This document shows, one piece after another, positions 17,388 through 30,486 of a stretch of 64,000 nucleotides of DNA. The stretch covers positions 1 to 64,000 of the forward strand of contig NZ_MBLO01000180.1 of the NCBI RefSeq assembly GCF_001854805.1, written 5' to 3'. A model generated the notes under the pieces. It was not told where the DNA came from. It saw nothing but the letters and a program-made list of their open reading frames with translations, and ran no database searches. A program made the translations under genes and the position numbers. Within the stretch, counting starts at the first letter, position 1, and each line of letters begins with the position of its first letter. This DNA comes from Pseudofrankia coriaricola. GTDB taxonomy: Bacteria > Actinomycetota > Actinomycetes > Frankiales > Frankiaceae.

Positions 17388-19820
17388 CTACTCCTCACCC
17401 TCGTATGCGAACCAGATGGTCGCCAGAGCCGGGAGGGTGAGTGGGGCCGAGGCGGGCTGGCCGTGGTGAGGCTCGTCGGAGGCATACACCGCGCCGAGGT
17501 TGCCCTGGCCGGCGCCGCCGTAGCCGCTGGCGTCGGTGTTCAGGACCTCCCGCCAGCGCCCGGCGCGGGGCAGGCCGAGCCGGTAGCCGTAGTGCGGTGC
17601 ACCGGAGAAGTTCGTGACGCAGGCGAGCATCGTCGGCCCGTGGCCGGCGGCCGCGGGCTCGGTCGCGGCGGCCTCGGGGCGCGGGGGTGCCCCATGGGAG
17701 TTCGGGTGGCCGGTCACGGGCTGGTCGCCGAGGCGAAGGAACGACAGGACGTTGTTCTCGGCGTCGTTGGCGTCGATCCAGCCGAAGCCGCTCGGCTCGT
17801 TGTCGCGGGTCCACAGCGCCGGCGTGGCGCGGTAGGCGCGGTTGAGGTCGGTGACCAGGCGGGAGACGCCGCGGTGGCCCGGGTCGTCGAGGCGGTACCA
17901 GTCGAGCGTTGTCGACTCGTCCCATTCCCGCTCCTGGGCGAACTCGCTGCCCATGAACAGCAGCTGCTTGCCGGGATGTGCCCACATGTAGGCATAGAGC
18001 GCGCGCAGGTTCGCCAGCTGCTGCCAGCGGTCGCCGGGCATCTTGCCGAGCAGCGAGCCCTTGCCGTGCACGACCTCGTCATGACTGAACGGCAGCATGT
18101 AGTTCTCGGAGTAGGCGTAGACCATCGAGAACGTGACCTGGTTGTGGTGGTACATCCGGTAGATGGGCGCCTTGGTCATGTAGTCGAGCGTGTCGTGCAT
18201 CCAGCCCATGTTCCATTTGAACCCGAAGCCGAGGCCGCCGAGGTGGGTCGGGCGGGTCACGCCGGGCCAGGACGTGGACTCCTCGGCGATCATCATCGCG
18301 CCGGGCGCCTTGCGGTAGACCGTCGCGTTGACCTCCTGCAGGAATGCCACCGCGTCCAGGTTCTCCCGGCCGCCGTGGATGTTCGGCACCCATTGGCCCT
18401 CTGGGCGGGAGTAGTCGAGGTAGAGCATCGAGGCGACGGCATCCACCCGCAGGCCGTCGATGTGGAACTCCTCGAACCAGTACAGGGCGTTCGCGACCAG
18501 GAAGTTGCGTACCTCGGAGCGGCCGAAGTCGAAGACGAAGGTGCCCCAGTCCGGGTGCTCGCCGCGGCGCGGGTCGCCGTGCTCGTACAGCGGCGTGCCG
18601 TCGAACCGGCCGAGGGCCCAGTTGTCCCGCGGGAAGTGCGCGGGCACCCAGTCGACGAGCACCCCGATGCCGGCCTGGTGTAGCGCGTCCACCAGGTAGC
18701 GGAAGTCGTCGGGGCTGCCGAACCGGGAGGTCGGCGCGTAGTACGCGGAGACCTGGTAGCCCCAGGAGCCGCCGAACGGGTGCTCGGCGACCGGCAGGAA
18801 CTGGACGTGGGTGAACCCGGTTTCCTTGATGTAGTCGACCAGCTCGGTGGCCAGCTGGCGGTAGGACAGACCACGGCGCCACGAGCCCAGATGCACCTCG
18901 TAGACGGACACAGGCGCCGCGTGCCAGAGCGTGCCGGCGCGTTCGGCCATCCACGCCTCGTCCGACCAGGAGTAGTCGGATTCGTACACCACGCTGGCGG
19001 TCGCCGGCGGGGTCTCGGTGTGCATGGCCATCGGGTCGGCCTTCTGCCGCCAGACCCCGTCGAAACCGAGGATCTCGTACTTGTAGCGGGTGCCGGTGTC
19101 GATGCCGGGCACGAACAGCTCCCAGATGCCGGTGTGGCCCAGCGAGCGCATCGGGAAGGCTCGGCCATCCCAGAAGTCGAAGTCGCCGACCACCCGCACG
19201 CCGCGCGCGTTGGGCGCCCAGACAGCGAAGCTGATCCCGCTGACCACCCGGCCGTCCTCGGCGGCGTAGCGGCGCACGTGCGCGCCCAGGACGGTCCACA
19301 GCCGCTCATGGCGGCCTTCGGCGATCAGATGCAGGTCGATCTCGCCGACCGTCGGCAGGTACCGGTAGGGATCGTCGACGAGGTAGCGCCCGTCGGGGTA
19401 GCCGACCTCCAGCCGGTAGTTCGGCACCTGGCCCCAGGGGACGGCGACGGCGAAGACACCGCCGCTGTGCAGCCGGGTCGCCTCGTACCGCTCCTCGCCA
19501 ACGACCACGGCGACGCCCACCGCGTCCGGGCGCAGGGCCCGCACGATGGTCCAGTCACCGGCCTGGTGGGCGCCCAGGACCCCGTGCGGGTCATGGTGGC
19601 GCCCGTTGACCAGCCGGTCGAGGTCGGCGCGGGGCAGGTCAACATCGGGCAGCGGGGCGAGGACAGCCGGCGCGGCGGAGGCCGGCGGGCGGCCCTCGGC
19701 GGCCGGCGACCGTCCGGCCGCTCCGTCTGAGCTCGCGGGCTGCCCGGCCGTGGCGCCCACCATCTCGCGGGCCGGGCCGGCGGCCGATGGCCTGGGGCGA
19801 CCGTCGTCGGTGTCGATCAC
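17388..19820 (-). CDS. glgB: 1,4-alpha-glucan branching enzyme
   Basis: An 810-residue GH13 branching enzyme that makes alpha-1,6 branches in glycogen or GlgE-derived glucan. Two N-terminal beta domains ([38 protein letters not shown]) precede the barrel. Catalytic motifs are [17 protein letters not shown] (nucleophile Asp), [15 protein letters not shown] (acid/base Glu) and [15 protein letters not shown] (transition-state Asp). The first 70 residues are low-complexity. GTG 19818-19820 with GGGAG upstream is the best start. It is the last gene of the minus-strand order glgE-treS-mak-glgB, 148 bases after mak. Identification is firm. Confidence 0.96.
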   Translation of the reverse strand: MIDTDDGRPRPSAAGPAREMVGATAGQPASSDGAAGRSPAAEGRPPASAAPAVLAPLPDVDLPRADLDRLVNGRHHDPHGVLGAHQAGDWTIVRALRPDAVGVAVVVGEERYEATRLHSGGVFAVAVPWGQVPNYRLEVGYPDGRYLVDDPYRYLPTVGEIDLHLIAEGRHERLWTVLGAHVRRYAAEDGRVVSGISFAVWAPNARGVRVVGDFDFWDGRAFPMRSLGHTGIWELFVPGIDTGTRYKYEILGFDGVWRQKADPMAMHTETPPATASVVYESDYSWSDEAWMAERAGTLWHAAPVSVYEVHLGSWRRGLSYRQLATELVDYIKETGFTHVQFLPVAEHPFGGSWGYQVSAYYAPTSRFGSPDDFRYLVDALHQAGIGVLVDWVPAHFPRDNWALGRFDGTPLYEHGDPRRGEHPDWGTFVFDFGRSEVRNFLVANALYWFEEFHIDGLRVDAVASMLYLDYSRPEGQWVPNIHGGRENLDAVAFLQEVNATVYRKAPGAMMIAEESTSWPGVTRPTHLGGLGFGFKWNMGWMHDTLDYMTKAPIYRMYHHNQVTFSMVYAYSENYMLPFSHDEVVHGKGSLLGKMPGDRWQQLANLRALYAYMWAHPGKQLLFMGSEFAQEREWDESTTLDWYRLDDPGHRGVSRLVTDLNRAYRATPALWTRDNEPSGFGWIDANDAENNVLSFLRLGDQPVTGHPNSHGAPPRPEAAATEPAAAGHGPTMLACVTNFSGAPHYGYRLGLPRAGRWREVLNTDASGYGGAGQGNLGAVYASDEPHHGQPASAPLTLPALATIWFAYEGEE

Positions 19821-19968
19821 TGCTTCTCCCAAGCTTGTCCGGCTTGCGTCACCAAATTTCTCGCCGCGGCGGCCGAGGGCCGCGCGACCGGGCCTGCCGG
19901 CCCCGTCCCCTGGCGGTTTCACGTGGTATGCCCCCGGAACGGGGTCGCCACGCGAGGCCGCGCGGGCC

Positions 19969-21444
19969 TCATACCGCGGCCGATCCCGTCGCCAGCGGCG
20001 GGCGCAGCGAGGTGAGGCGGCGCACCGCCCCGAGTGGGATCTCTATCCAGGCCGGCCGGTGCCGCGCCTCGTACAGCACCTCGTAGACGGCCTTGTCGAG
20101 TTCGAAGGCGCGCAGCGCGACCTCGAACGCCGCCAGGTCGAGACCGCTGCCGGCCTGGTAGCCGGCGAGGAAGGCTCCCTGGTTGCGGTCGGCCCACTCG
20201 CGGGCGCGATAGCCGAGCCCCTCCTCGCCCTGGCGCTCCAGCAGCATTGACTGGGCCGCGTAGTCGAACGAGCGGAGCATGCCCGCGATGTCGCGTAGCG
20301 GTGAGGCCAGCCGGCGCCGTTCCGGCACCGGCCGGGCGGGCTCACCCTCGAAGTCGAACAGCACCCAGCCGCTGTCGGTGCGCAGCGCCTGGCCCAGGTG
20401 CAGGTCGCCGTGGACCCGCTGGAACGGTGGCGCCGAGGTCTCGGTGGCCAGCGCCTCGAAGGCGGCGCGGGCGCCGGCCTCGTAAGGGGCGAGCCGCGGA
20501 ACGCCGGCCAGCGCCACGTCGAGCCGGGAATGCAGTTGGCTGGCTGTCGCGCGCAGCGTCGCGCGGTCGACGGGGACGGTGGGGAAGCAGCGGGCGAGCA
20601 GCGTGTGTACCTCCGCGGTGGCATGGCCCAGCCGCTCGGACTCGCCGGCGAAGTCACCGCCCACCTCGTCGGCGTGTAGGTCGCCCTCGGCGTAGAGGTC
20701 CCGCACGCTCGTCTGCGCGAGCTTCCAGCCCTCGGTGCCGCTTCGCAGGTACTCCTGCATGAACGCGAACGTGGTCGGCCCGTCCGGGTCGCCGCCGGCG
20801 GTCTCGATGCCCGCGGCCGCCGCCTCGGCGGCGACCGCGTCGTCCTCGGTCGCCGAGGTCGCCGAGGTTGCGGAGGCGGGTCCGGAGAGGCGCCCGTCGA
20901 GCCAGGCGAGCGGGCGGGCGACGTGCGGGCTGCCCGCGTCGGCCAGCGCCCTGGTCACCTCGAGGTCGGGGTTCACACCAGGCCAGAGCCGGCGGAACAC
21001 CTTCAGGATGTACGCCTCGCCATAGATGATCGACGTGTTGGACTGCTCGGCGCCGACGGAGTGCGCCGGCAGCTCGGCCAGCGGCGTCACGGCATGCGCG
21101 GCCAGCCCGTCCCGGCTGCGCTGGGCGGCGAGGAAGTCGAGCAGGGCGGCACTGCCGTCCGGGTCGTGCAGCCCGTCGTAGACCAGCCCGCTCGATGCCT
21201 CACCCAGCAGGAAGCCGGAGTGCCCGTGCGGCGCGTCGGGCCGGATCACCAGCGGGACCTGGTAGTTGTCGGCCGGCCCGCCGTCGTCATAACGGACCTC
21301 GACGACCAGATGGCGTAGCAGGTCGGAGACCCCGACGTCCTGGCGGATCTCCAGTCGCGCGCCGGGGCGGCCCTTGCCCGCGAACCAGCGCTGTTTGGGT
21401 AGCCAGTCTGTCAGCAGAGACCCGAGCTCGGAGTGGTCTCGCAC
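19969..21444 (-). CDS. mak: Maltokinase
   Basis: A 491-residue maltokinase (Pep2-type) that phosphorylates maltose to maltose-1-phosphate, the GlgE substrate. N-terminal cap motifs [13 protein letters not shown] and VEQSNTSI-like [21 protein letters not shown] are typical. The aminoglycoside-phosphotransferase-like core has [12 protein letters not shown] (catalytic Asp) and [11 protein letters not shown] (metal site). A low-complexity insertion ([19 protein letters not shown]) sits in the middle. GTG 21442-21444 follows GGGAGGT. In many actinobacteria mak is fused or adjacent to treS; here the two are separated by about 716 non-coding bases. Confidence 0.95.
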   Translation of the reverse strand: MRDHSELGSLLTDWLPKQRWFAGKGRPGARLEIRQDVGVSDLLRHLVVEVRYDDGGPADNYQVPLVIRPDAPHGHSGFLLGEASSGLVYDGLHDPDGSAALLDFLAAQRSRDGLAAHAVTPLAELPAHSVGAEQSNTSIIYGEAYILKVFRRLWPGVNPDLEVTRALADAGSPHVARPLAWLDGRLSGPASATSATSATEDDAVAAEAAAAGIETAGGDPDGPTTFAFMQEYLRSGTEGWKLAQTSVRDLYAEGDLHADEVGGDFAGESERLGHATAEVHTLLARCFPTVPVDRATLRATASQLHSRLDVALAGVPRLAPYEAGARAAFEALATETSAPPFQRVHGDLHLGQALRTDSGWVLFDFEGEPARPVPERRRLASPLRDIAGMLRSFDYAAQSMLLERQGEEGLGYRAREWADRNQGAFLAGYQAGSGLDLAAFEVALRAFELDKAVYEVLYEARHRPAWIEIPLGAVRRLTSLRPPLATGSAAV

Positions 21445-22160
21445 GGTCGACCTCCCTTTGGCCGGAGGCAATGCGATCATGTTTTCGCCGCACTGCCGGA
21501 GGCCTACGCGATGTCACAGGTCCAGGAGCGGTGCGACCCAGTGGCAGGTTGGTCGCACAGCCGGAGAGCCGTCGTCCCCGGAGCCGCGGGCCGGGTTCCC
21601 GCGGGATCGGCTTCGCCGGTCCCGCGGGTCCGTGATCCCCCACCGACCGGGTGAACCCGAGCGAACCGGGGTCAGAGTGGGCGGATCGACGGAGGAGGTA
21701 CTCCCCGCGTGCATCGGATGTAAGCACTGTTCAGTTCAGTGGTTCCCCCGAGAGGCCGACCAAGACCGGCGACCTTGCGGCGGCCGCTCCGGCTGCCCCC
21801 AGCGGTCCGGCTGAAGTTCGAGCTTGACGTCAGTGGCCGGCAGCCGCCCTGGGCGGACGGGATCGCCTTCGGCGAACATATGCGGCGCCCACCATGAAGC
21901 CGGCCTTCGCCAGCGGCCGCGGTGGGCCGCACCGGAACGGGCGTACTGCCTGTCTGTCAACCTAACGGACATGCCGCCCGGGAGACAGCACTTGTTCAAC
22001 TGATTTTCGCGGGGATGGCAAACGGTGCCCAACCGTAGGCAGTCGCCGCGCGAACCTGGCGCTGACTCAACCAGACCCAGGCGCTTCCCACGACGACAGC
22101 CCTCTGCTGGAACCATCGGACGCGCGGTGCCCGGCGGACAGGGTGCTTCGTACCCCTCGT
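21445..22160. other. Unusual 716-base gap inside the GlgE-pathway cluster
   Basis: No gene is convincing here on either strand. The part 21700-22020 is lower in GC (e.g. AAGCACTGTTCAGTTCAGTG at 21724-21743, and a second TTGTTCAACTGATTTTCGCG near 21990). This may hold a promoter that lets mak-glgB be transcribed apart from glgE-treS. No hairpin element of the mosaic type is present. Confidence 0.5.
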
Positions 22161-23860
<1,700 letters not shown>

Positions 23861-23864
<4 letters not shown>

Positions 23865-25846
23865 GAGCGCCGCGCCAACGTCAGCACATGCGCTGGCTCG
23901 ACGAACGGGTCGAGCCGGACGTAGTTCTCCTTGCCCCACGTGTAGGTGGCGCCAGTGATCTCGTCCCGGACGTCGAAGGTGTCCCACCACTCGAGACCGA
24001 GGGCGGGCATGTCAAGTCGCACTGTTGTCTCCCGGGCCGCATGCGGGTCAAGGTTGACGATGACGAGGACGACGTCGGCGTCCGGTCCGGTTCCGGACCG
24101 CTTCGAGTACGCGATGATCTCGTCGCCATCCGCATGGTGGAGGTGCAGGTTGCTCAGCCAGTGCAGTGCCGGGTGGGCGCGCCGGACGGCGTTGAGCCTG
24201 CGCAGGTAGGGCGCGAGCGACGCCCCGCTACGTTCGGCCGCGGCCCAGTCGCGCGGGCGGTACTGGTACTTCTCCGAGTCGAGGTACTCCTCGCTGCCCG
24301 GGCGTACCGGCACGCGCTCGTAGAGCTCGTACCCCGCGTACACGCCCCAGGTCGGGGAGAGCGTCGCCGCCAGCGCCGCGCGGATCCGGAACGCCGCCTG
24401 GCCGCCGTGCTGCAGGTACTCGCTCAGGATGTCCGGGGTGTTCACGAAGAAGTTGGGCCGCATGTAGTGCGCGCCCTCGACGAGCTCGCGAGCATACTCC
24501 TCGAGCTCCCACTTCGCATTGCGCCAGGTGAAATAGGTGTACGACTGGGTGAATCCCACCTTCGCCAGCGTGTGCATCATGGCCGGCCGGGTGAAAGCCT
24601 CCGCGAGGAAGAGCACGTCCGGCTCCGTCGCCTTCACCTCGCGGATGAGCCACTCCCAGAACTCCACCGGCTTCGTGTGCGGGTTGTCCACCCGGAATAT
24701 GCGAACACCGTGCGCGGTCCAGTGGCGGACCACTCGCAGGACCTCCCGGTAGATGCCCGCGGGGTCCGTGTCGAAGTTCAGCGGATATATGTCCTGGTAC
24801 TTCTTCGGCGGGTTCTCGGCGTACGCGATCGAACCGTCGGAACGCACCGTGAACCATTCTGGGTGCCGCTTGGCCCACGGGTGGTCGGGAGCGCACTGGA
24901 GTGCCAGGTCCAGCGCGACCTCCATGCCCAGCGAGCGGGCCCGCGCGACGAACTGGTCGAAGTCCTCGAGTGTTCCCAGGTCGGGGTGCACGGCGTCGTG
25001 GCCGCCGTGCTCGCTGCCAATCGCCCAGGGCGAGCCCGGGTCATCGGGGCTGGGGACGAGGGTGTTGTTCGGGCCCTTGCGGTTCACCTCGCCGATCGGG
25101 TGGATCGGCGGCAGGTAGACGACGTCGAAGCCCAGCTCGGCGATCGCGGGCAGCCGTTCCGCCGCGGTGAGGAAGGTGCCCGAGCGGGGCGGGTCCAGGG
25201 ACGCGCCCTCGGACCGGGGGAAGAGCTCGTACCAGCTCCCGTAGAGCGCGCGCTCGCGGTCGACCCAGACCCGCTGCAGCGGTGAGCGGGTCACCAGCTC
25301 CCGCATCGGGTAGCGGGCCAGCAGGTCGGTGAGCTCCGGGTCGCACGCGGGGGTGATGCGCGCGAAGGGATCGTCGACGGAGTCGTCGCGCAGCGCGGCG
25401 GCGGCGCGCGCCACCGCCGCCCGCTCGCTCTCGGGCACCCCGGGCAGCGCGCGCAACAGCAGGCGCGCGCCGTCCTCGAAGTCGACGGCAAGCTCGTCGG
25501 TGGTCTGTCCCGCGCCCACCTTCAGCTCGATGCCGTGCACCCAGGTCGCGAGGGGATCCGCCCACGCCTCGATCCGGAAGCCCCACAGGCCCTGCGCGGT
25601 TACTGTGAGATCGGCTTCATAACGATCGGTTCCGGCCGCGACCAGCCGCATCCGGGTGAACGGTGCGCCAAGCCCGTCTGGGCCTGACAGCACCGCGTTC
25701 ACCCCGATGAGGTCGTGACCTTCCCGAAACACGGTAGCGCCCACGGTGATGGTTTCGCCGATCACCGCGCGCGAGGGCCAACGGCCACACGAGACGGCCG
25801 GGGTGACGTCGGAGATGACGACCCGGCCTACTGAACGTCCGATCAT
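23861..25846 (-). CDS. glgE: Maltose-1-phosphate maltosyltransferase GlgE
   Basis: A 661-residue GH13_3 enzyme that extends alpha-1,4-glucans with maltosyl units from maltose-1-phosphate. The N-terminal domain N (VISDVTPAVSCGRWPSRAVI) and YLPPIHPIGEVNRKGPNN are signatures. Catalytic residues are the Asp in IFRVDNPHTKP and the Glu in FLAEAFTRPAMM. I chose ATG 25844-25846 because it gives MIGRSVGRVVISDV, matching family N-termini, and AAGG lies upstream. It heads the glgE-treS-mak-glgB order. The divergent partner to its right is the Ter island, beyond a 1.5-kb repeat-filled region. Confidence 0.96.
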
Positions 25847-26169
25847 CACATCGACCTTATCCAGGCGAACCACGCCCCAATGATCCGCCTCCCAGATGGC
25901 AAATGGCGACACCCCAACGTGAACTCAGTGAGACCACCGGATGCCCCAAGTTGTGGGCCGGGAGGGCGTACCCTGGGTGCGTCCGCGCCAAGGGGTCGGT
26001 CGGCCCGTGGTCGATGTTCCCAGGTTGGGCCGACGAAACCACGTAATCCGCCGCCAGATGCGCACCGGCTCGGGCACCGGCCGTGCCGACGCCGTCCACC
26101 GCGGTGTCCCGCCGACCGACCGTGGTGGACCGACGGACGCGAAATCGCCCGTTTCCATGGCACGTTCGG
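25847..26169. other. glgE upstream region
   Basis: About 320 bases between glgE and a repeat element. It should contain the glgE promoter. No known regulatory motif was recognised. GC content is somewhat lower around 25850-25935. Confidence 0.4.
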
Positions 26170-27168
26170 GCTGTGACATTGGTTCGCTCCGTGCGGGCGG
26201 CGCGCTCCGGCCCCGTACTCGCTTCGCTCCCACGGGACCTCCGCGCGCCGTCCTCCTCCGCGAACGTGCGCTGCGGCGACCTCCGCTGCGGCCCCCCCCT
26301 ACGTCGCTTCGCTCGTAGGAGGGCCTCCGCGGAGGCGCGCCTCCGCGCCAGCTCGGTTGTGTTTCGTCGTACGTCACCAAACCGAGACCGCGCTCCGTGC
26401 GGACGGCGCGCGGAGGTCCCGTACTCGCTTCGCTCCCACGGGACCTCCGCGCGCCGTCCTCCTCCGCGCCAGCTCGGTTGTGTTTCGTCGTACGTCACCA
26501 ACCCGAGACCGCGCCCCGCCCGGGCCGCTTCGCTTTGCTCGTGGGGGAGCCTCCGCGCCAGCTCGGTTGCGTGCCGCTTGAACGGATCAACGTTGGCCAG
26601 CTTCTGCGTGGGGGGCACTTCGCTTCGCTCGTGGGTGGCCTTCGCGGCTGGTCGGCACGGAATCCGCAACCAGTACCAGTCCCAGTCCGGACGTTCCACG
26701 AGCGAAGCGAGGTGGCTCCGCAGGGTCTGAATGTGGATCGGGGCCGGTCTTGGATTGGTGCCGCTCAAGCGAGAGGCGACCGTGCTGGGCGCGGAGGCGT
26801 GCCTCCGCGGTGGGCCCGGCCACGAGCGAAGCGAAGTGGCCTCCCGAGACGGTGGCTTCGGGTTGGCGACGTACAGCGTGACGCAACTGAGCTGGCGCGG
26901 AGGCGCGCCTCCGCGGAGGCCCGGCCACGAGCGAAGCGAAGTGGCCCCCCGAGACGGTGGCTTCGGGTTGGCGACGTACGGCGTGTCGTCACTGAGCTGG
27001 CGCGGAGGCGTGCCTCCGCGGAGGCCCGGCCACGAGCGAAGCGACGTGGTCGGGCCGCAGCGGAGGTCGCCGTAGCGCCCGTGAGCGGAGGAGGACGGCG
27101 CGCGGAGGTCCCGTGGGAGCGAAGCGAGTACGGGGCCGGAGCGCGCCGCCCGGACGGAGCGAACCATA
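26170..27168. repeat. Mosaic inverted-repeat element, copy 3 (largest)
   Basis: A nearly 1-kb composite between divergent glgE and terD. The left end, GCTGTGACATTGGTTCGCTC, is identical to a segment in copy 1. Hairpins include 26212-26236 (CCCGT/ACGGG) and 26298-26319 (CCTACG/CGTAGG). A 121-base spaced duplication of CGCGCCAGCTCGGTTGTGTT (26345 and about 26466) and a 105-base tandem array add length. The right arm repeats the left boxes in reverse complement and ends CGGACGGAGCGAACCA. A 438-codon frame on the minus strand and others run through it but consist only of repeat translations. Confidence 0.85.
26820..27050. repeat. 105-base tandem repeat within copy 3
   Basis: The box CCACGAGCGAAGCGA starts at 26820, 26925 and 27030, an exact 105-base period. 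Two near-identical full units are followed by the start of a third. Each unit contains GACGGTGGCTTCGGGTTGGC, a GTACGGCGT or GTACAGCGT box and the palindrome GCCTCCGCGGAGGC. It shows the mosaic element growing by unit duplication. Confidence 0.85.
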
Positions 27169-27372
27169 AACACGGCGCGCCGCCCGCGTTGGGAACTTCC
27201 GGCCCGCCATCATTCGTATGGCTCGTAGAAGTCCCGGCGGATGCCGCCCAGGCGGGCGAGCGTCCGGTCTGCCCACCTATGGGCATAGGCTGCCGATCAC
27301 ATTGGCAGCGAGCCGGGGCGAGGGTGCTCGGGGCGCCGAAGCCCCGTCCGCACGGACAGCGGGAGGAACACA

Positions 27373-27948
27373 GTGGGAGTCAGCCTCAGCAAGGGTGGCA
27401 ACGTCTCGTTGTCGAAGGAGGCGCCCGGTCTCACGAGCATGATCGTCGGCCTCGGCTGGGACGCTCGGACGACGACCGGGAGCGACTTCGACCTGGACGC
27501 GAGCGCGATCGCCTGCCGCGCCGACGGCCGGGTGCTCTCCGACCAGTACTTCATCTTCTTCAACAACCTGCGCAGCCCGGACGGCGCGATCGAGCACCAG
27601 GGCGACAACCTCACCGGTGAGGGTGAGGGTGACGACGAGCAGGTGAAGATAAACCTCGGCAGCCTGCCGTCGGAGATCGACAAGATCGTGTTCCCGGTGT
27701 CGATCTACGATGCCGAGGCGCGTCAGCAGAGCTTCGGCCAGGTGCGCAACGCCTTCATCCGGATCGTCAACGACCTCGGTGGCGCCGAGATCGCTCGGTA
27801 CGACCTGTCCGAGGACGCGTCGACCGAGACCGCCATGATCTTCGGTGAGGTCTACCGGCACGGCAGCGACTGGAAGTTCCGCGCGGTCGGCCAGGGCTAC
27901 GCGACCGGCCTGCGCGGCATCGCGCAGGACTACGGCGTCAACGTCTGA
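27373..27948 (+). CDS. terD: TerD-family calcium-binding stress protein
   Basis: A 191-residue TerD protein. TerD proteins are cytoplasmic, bind calcium and belong to tellurite/stress-response systems. Hallmarks are [45 protein letters not shown], and the calcium loop [16 protein letters not shown], then [21 protein letters not shown]. All canonical acidic residues are present, so calcium binding is expected. GTG 27373 follows GGGAGGAACACA. It is the first gene of the plus-strand Ter island, just right of repeat copy 3. Confidence 0.96.
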   Translation: MGVSLSKGGNVSLSKEAPGLTSMIVGLGWDARTTTGSDFDLDASAIACRADGRVLSDQYFIFFNNLRSPDGAIEHQGDNLTGEGEGDDEQVKINLGSLPSEIDKIVFPVSIYDAEARQQSFGQVRNAFIRIVNDLGGAEIARYDLSEDASTETAMIFGEVYRHGSDWKFRAVGQGYATGLRGIAQDYGVNV

Positions 27949-27960
27949 GGCGCTCCCGCG

Positions 27961-27983
27961 GCCCGGGCGCGCAGCGCCCGGCC
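27961..27983 (+). terminator. Hairpin after terD
   Basis: CCGGGCGC / GCGCCCGG with a GCA loop, 15-34 bases after the terD stop. It has no T-tract. It could end or attenuate the terD transcript before the downstream TerC-like gene. Confidence 0.45.
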
Positions 27984-28389
27984 GCCGGGCAGCGGGTTCT
28001 GCCGGGTCGTGTTCGCCGACCCGGCGGAACCATCGGTCCGACGGGTGACGCCCGGTGCGAGGCGGCCGGCGGAGGGTGGCCGTTCAGGTCGGGACGGTGA
28101 TTGTTGGCATCGTGTCGCCCGCTTGTCACTTTTGTCCGTGGTGGTGCTGGCTACGATGCCGAGAGCCGCGCAAGTACCACGAGCGTGTCGAAGGTCGTTC
28201 GTCCGGTGGCCCAGATCACCGGAGCCACACGGCGCCGCCAGGCGCGGGTGGACGGCCGGGTGCTCGGGCCGGCGCGACAGACGGCGGCGCCGATGACGGC
28301 GGTGCGGCGGACTCCGGCGGACCGGAGCCGTAGTGCCAGGGCGCCCGCCGGTCACATCCCTCGACCGGTCCGCGGAGGTGCTGGTACTG
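27984..28389. other. Intergenic region before the TerC-like gene
   Basis: About 400 bases without a supported gene. TTGTCACTTTTGTCC and TACGAT near 28120-28160 are promoter-like but their spacing does not fit a standard -35/-10 pair. GGAGG at 28372-28376 is a candidate ribosome site for GTG 28390. Confidence 0.4.
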
Positions 28390-29529
28390 GTGCACATCTT
28401 GCGGATCTTTGGTTGGTCCTTCGCGATAACCGCCGTGGTCATCGCGGGCGCCGGCGTGCTAGGCGGCTGGCACGCCGCCGCGATCGTGACGATCCTGGCG
28501 GTCCTGGAGATCAGCCTGTCGTTCGACAACGCGGTGATCAACGCGACCATCCTGGGTCGGATGAGCCCGGTCTGGCAGCGGCTGTTCCTCACCGTGGGTG
28601 TGCTCATCGCCGTCTTCGGGATGCGGTTGATCTTCCCGATCGTTGTTGTCGCGCTTACCGCGCACCTTGGCCCGGTACAGGTCATCGACCTGGCGGTCAA
28701 CTCGGACAAGGTGAGCGACGGGTTCACCTATGCCGGCCATCTGCACAACGCCCACCCGGCGATCGCGGCCTTCGGCGGCATTTTCCTCTTCATGATCTTC
28801 CTGGACTTCATGTTCGACCCCGAGCGTGAGGTCCAGTGGCTGCGCTGGATCGAGGAGCCGCTGCGCAAGGCTGGCCAGCTCGACGTCATTCCCGTGGTGC
28901 TCGGGCTGGTCGCGCTGCTCGTGGTCGGCGAGGCGTTCTCCGACGGCCACACCGAGCAGGTCCTCGTCGCCGGGCTCGCGGGCCTCGCGACCTATCTGGG
29001 CGTGCGCGGTCTCGGCGAGTTCTTCGAGGCACAGGGGATCGGCGCCGACGAGGAGGACGGCGACGCCGAGGCGGAGCCGGGCGCCGTCGCCAAGCGCGGC
29101 GGCGTGGTCCAGGCGACGGGGAAGGCCGCGTTCTTCCTCTTCCTCTACCTCGAGGTCCTCGACGCGTCGTTCTCGTTCGACGGCGTCGTCGGCGCGTTCG
29201 CCATCTCGCAGGACATCTTCGTCATCGCCGCCGGCCTGGGCATCGGCGCGATGTACATCCGGTCGCTCACGGTCTACCTGGTGCGGCGGGGAACGCTGTC
29301 GGAGTACGTGTTCCTGGAGCACGGTGCTCACTACGCGATCGGCGCGCTCGCCATCATTCTCGCCGTGTCGATCGAGACCGAGGTTCCCGAGATCGTCACC
29401 GGGCTGATCGGCGTCGCCTTCATCGGTCTCGCCCTGCTGTCGTCGATGCGACACCGCGACGCGAACCGTGACGAGGGCGACGAGGCTGGCGAGCAGGAGG
29501 TGCCGGAACCAGTCGGCGCCAAGTCCTGA
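28390..29529 (+). CDS. TerC-like integral membrane protein (DUF475)
   Basis: A 379-residue polytopic membrane protein of the DUF475 branch of TerC. It has about eight or nine hydrophobic helices. The first half carries ILRIFGWSFAITAVVIAGAG and VLEISLSFDNAVINATIL, with the TerC Asp-Asn pair. The second half repeats it as YLEVLDASFSFDGVVGAFAI. An acidic loop (ADEEDGDAEAEPG) separates the halves, and the C-terminus is acidic and cytoplasmic. TerC proteins are implicated in metal-ion export or metal loading with TerD partners. GTG 28390 matches family N-termini (HxLRIFGWSF); earlier in-frame starts give a non-conserved extension. Confidence 0.92.
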   Translation: MHILRIFGWSFAITAVVIAGAGVLGGWHAAAIVTILAVLEISLSFDNAVINATILGRMSPVWQRLFLTVGVLIAVFGMRLIFPIVVVALTAHLGPVQVIDLAVNSDKVSDGFTYAGHLHNAHPAIAAFGGIFLFMIFLDFMFDPEREVQWLRWIEEPLRKAGQLDVIPVVLGLVALLVVGEAFSDGHTEQVLVAGLAGLATYLGVRGLGEFFEAQGIGADEEDGDAEAEPGAVAKRGGVVQATGKAAFFLFLYLEVLDASFSFDGVVGAFAISQDIFVIAAGLGIGAMYIRSLTVYLVRRGTLSEYVFLEHGAHYAIGALAIILAVSIETEVPEIVTGLIGVAFIGLALLSSMRHRDANRDEGDEAGEQEVPEPVGAKS

Positions 29530-29814
29530 CCGCGTGCTGACCGCGCGGCCGCGGGAGAAGACGGGCAACGGTCAGGCAAAACGCGGCCTTCACATCGGCC
29601 GCCCGTCCCGTGCCTGTTCACGGGCCGGGCGGCCAGCCGGGTGGAAGCCCCTCCCGGGGCAGGGCCGTGACGGCGATACTCCACCACTTCTACCGCCGTG
29701 CAGAATGGTTGGCGGGGTCGTCGGGCCGGTGACGGCCGGGAGGTCTGCCCCGGGGACGCCCCCGGTCTCCCCGATCCGACGGGCCGCCGCGGACGACACC
29801 GCAAAGGAGCGGAC

Positions 29815-30486
29815 ATGGCAATCGACTACTCGAAGCGTCCGAGTGACACGCCTGGCGCGGCGCCCGGCGTGTCCCTGAGCAAGGTCACCCTCACTAAGTC
29901 CGCCCCCTCCGTGTCGCTCTCCAAGCAGGGCGGCGGCGGGCGGCTGCACGTCAACCTCAACTGGAACACGGGCGCCGCCCCCCAGAAGGGCGGCTTCCTC
30001 AAGCGCGTGCTCGGCGCGAATGGCGGGATCGACCTCGACCTCGCCGCCATGTTCGAGCTGTCCAACGGACAGTCCGGCGTGGTCCAGGCCCTGGGCAACA
30101 GCTTCGGGTCCTTCGACGCCCCGCCGTTCGTCAACCTGGATGCCGACGACCGGACGGGGGCGGCGGTCGGCGGTGAGAATCTCTACGTCAACCTCGCGCA
30201 GGCGGCCCACATCCGCCGAATCCTGATCTTCGCGTTCATCTACGAGGGCGTCGCGTCCTTCGACCAGGCCGACGCGGTCGTGACGCTGACCCCGGCGCAG
30301 GGCGCGCCGATCGAGGTTCGCCTCGACGAGAAGGCCGGCGGCTCCCGGATGTGCGCGATCGCACTGCTCACGAACAACGGCGCCGGCGACTTCACGGTCA
30401 GCCGGGAGGTCCGCTACGTCGGCGGTCACCGTGATCTCGACAAGGCGTACAACTGGGGTCTGAACTGGACTCCGGGCCGCAAGTGA
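29815..30486 (+). CDS. TerA-like TerD-superfamily protein
   Basis: A 223-residue protein of the TerD superfamily, closer to the TerA branch. After a linker with PGVSLSKVTLTKSAPSVSLSK it has LHVNLNWNTG, IDLDLAAMFELSNG, VVQALGNSFGSF, and VNLDADDRTGAAVGGENLYV. These correspond to the TerA core with a modified calcium loop (DADDRTG instead of [12 protein letters not shown]). ATG 29815 follows AAAGGAG. Its stop overlaps the GrpE-like gene (GTGA), tying the Ter proteins to the chaperone pair in one transcript. Confidence 0.9.
   Translation: MAIDYSKRPSDTPGAAPGVSLSKVTLTKSAPSVSLSKQGGGGRLHVNLNWNTGAAPQKGGFLKRVLGANGGIDLDLAAMFELSNGQSGVVQALGNSFGSFDAPPFVNLDADDRTGAAVGGENLYVNLAQAAHIRRILIFAFIYEGVASFDQADAVVTLTPAQGAPIEVRLDEKAGGSRMCAIALLTNNGAGDFTVSREVRYVGGHRDLDKAYNWGLNWTPGRK

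Noticed and set aside
26820-27050. The 105-base tandem array looked at first like a CRISPR or satellite.
   Set aside because: Units are contiguous and near-identical, with no unique spacers, and they belong to the hairpin-mosaic family.
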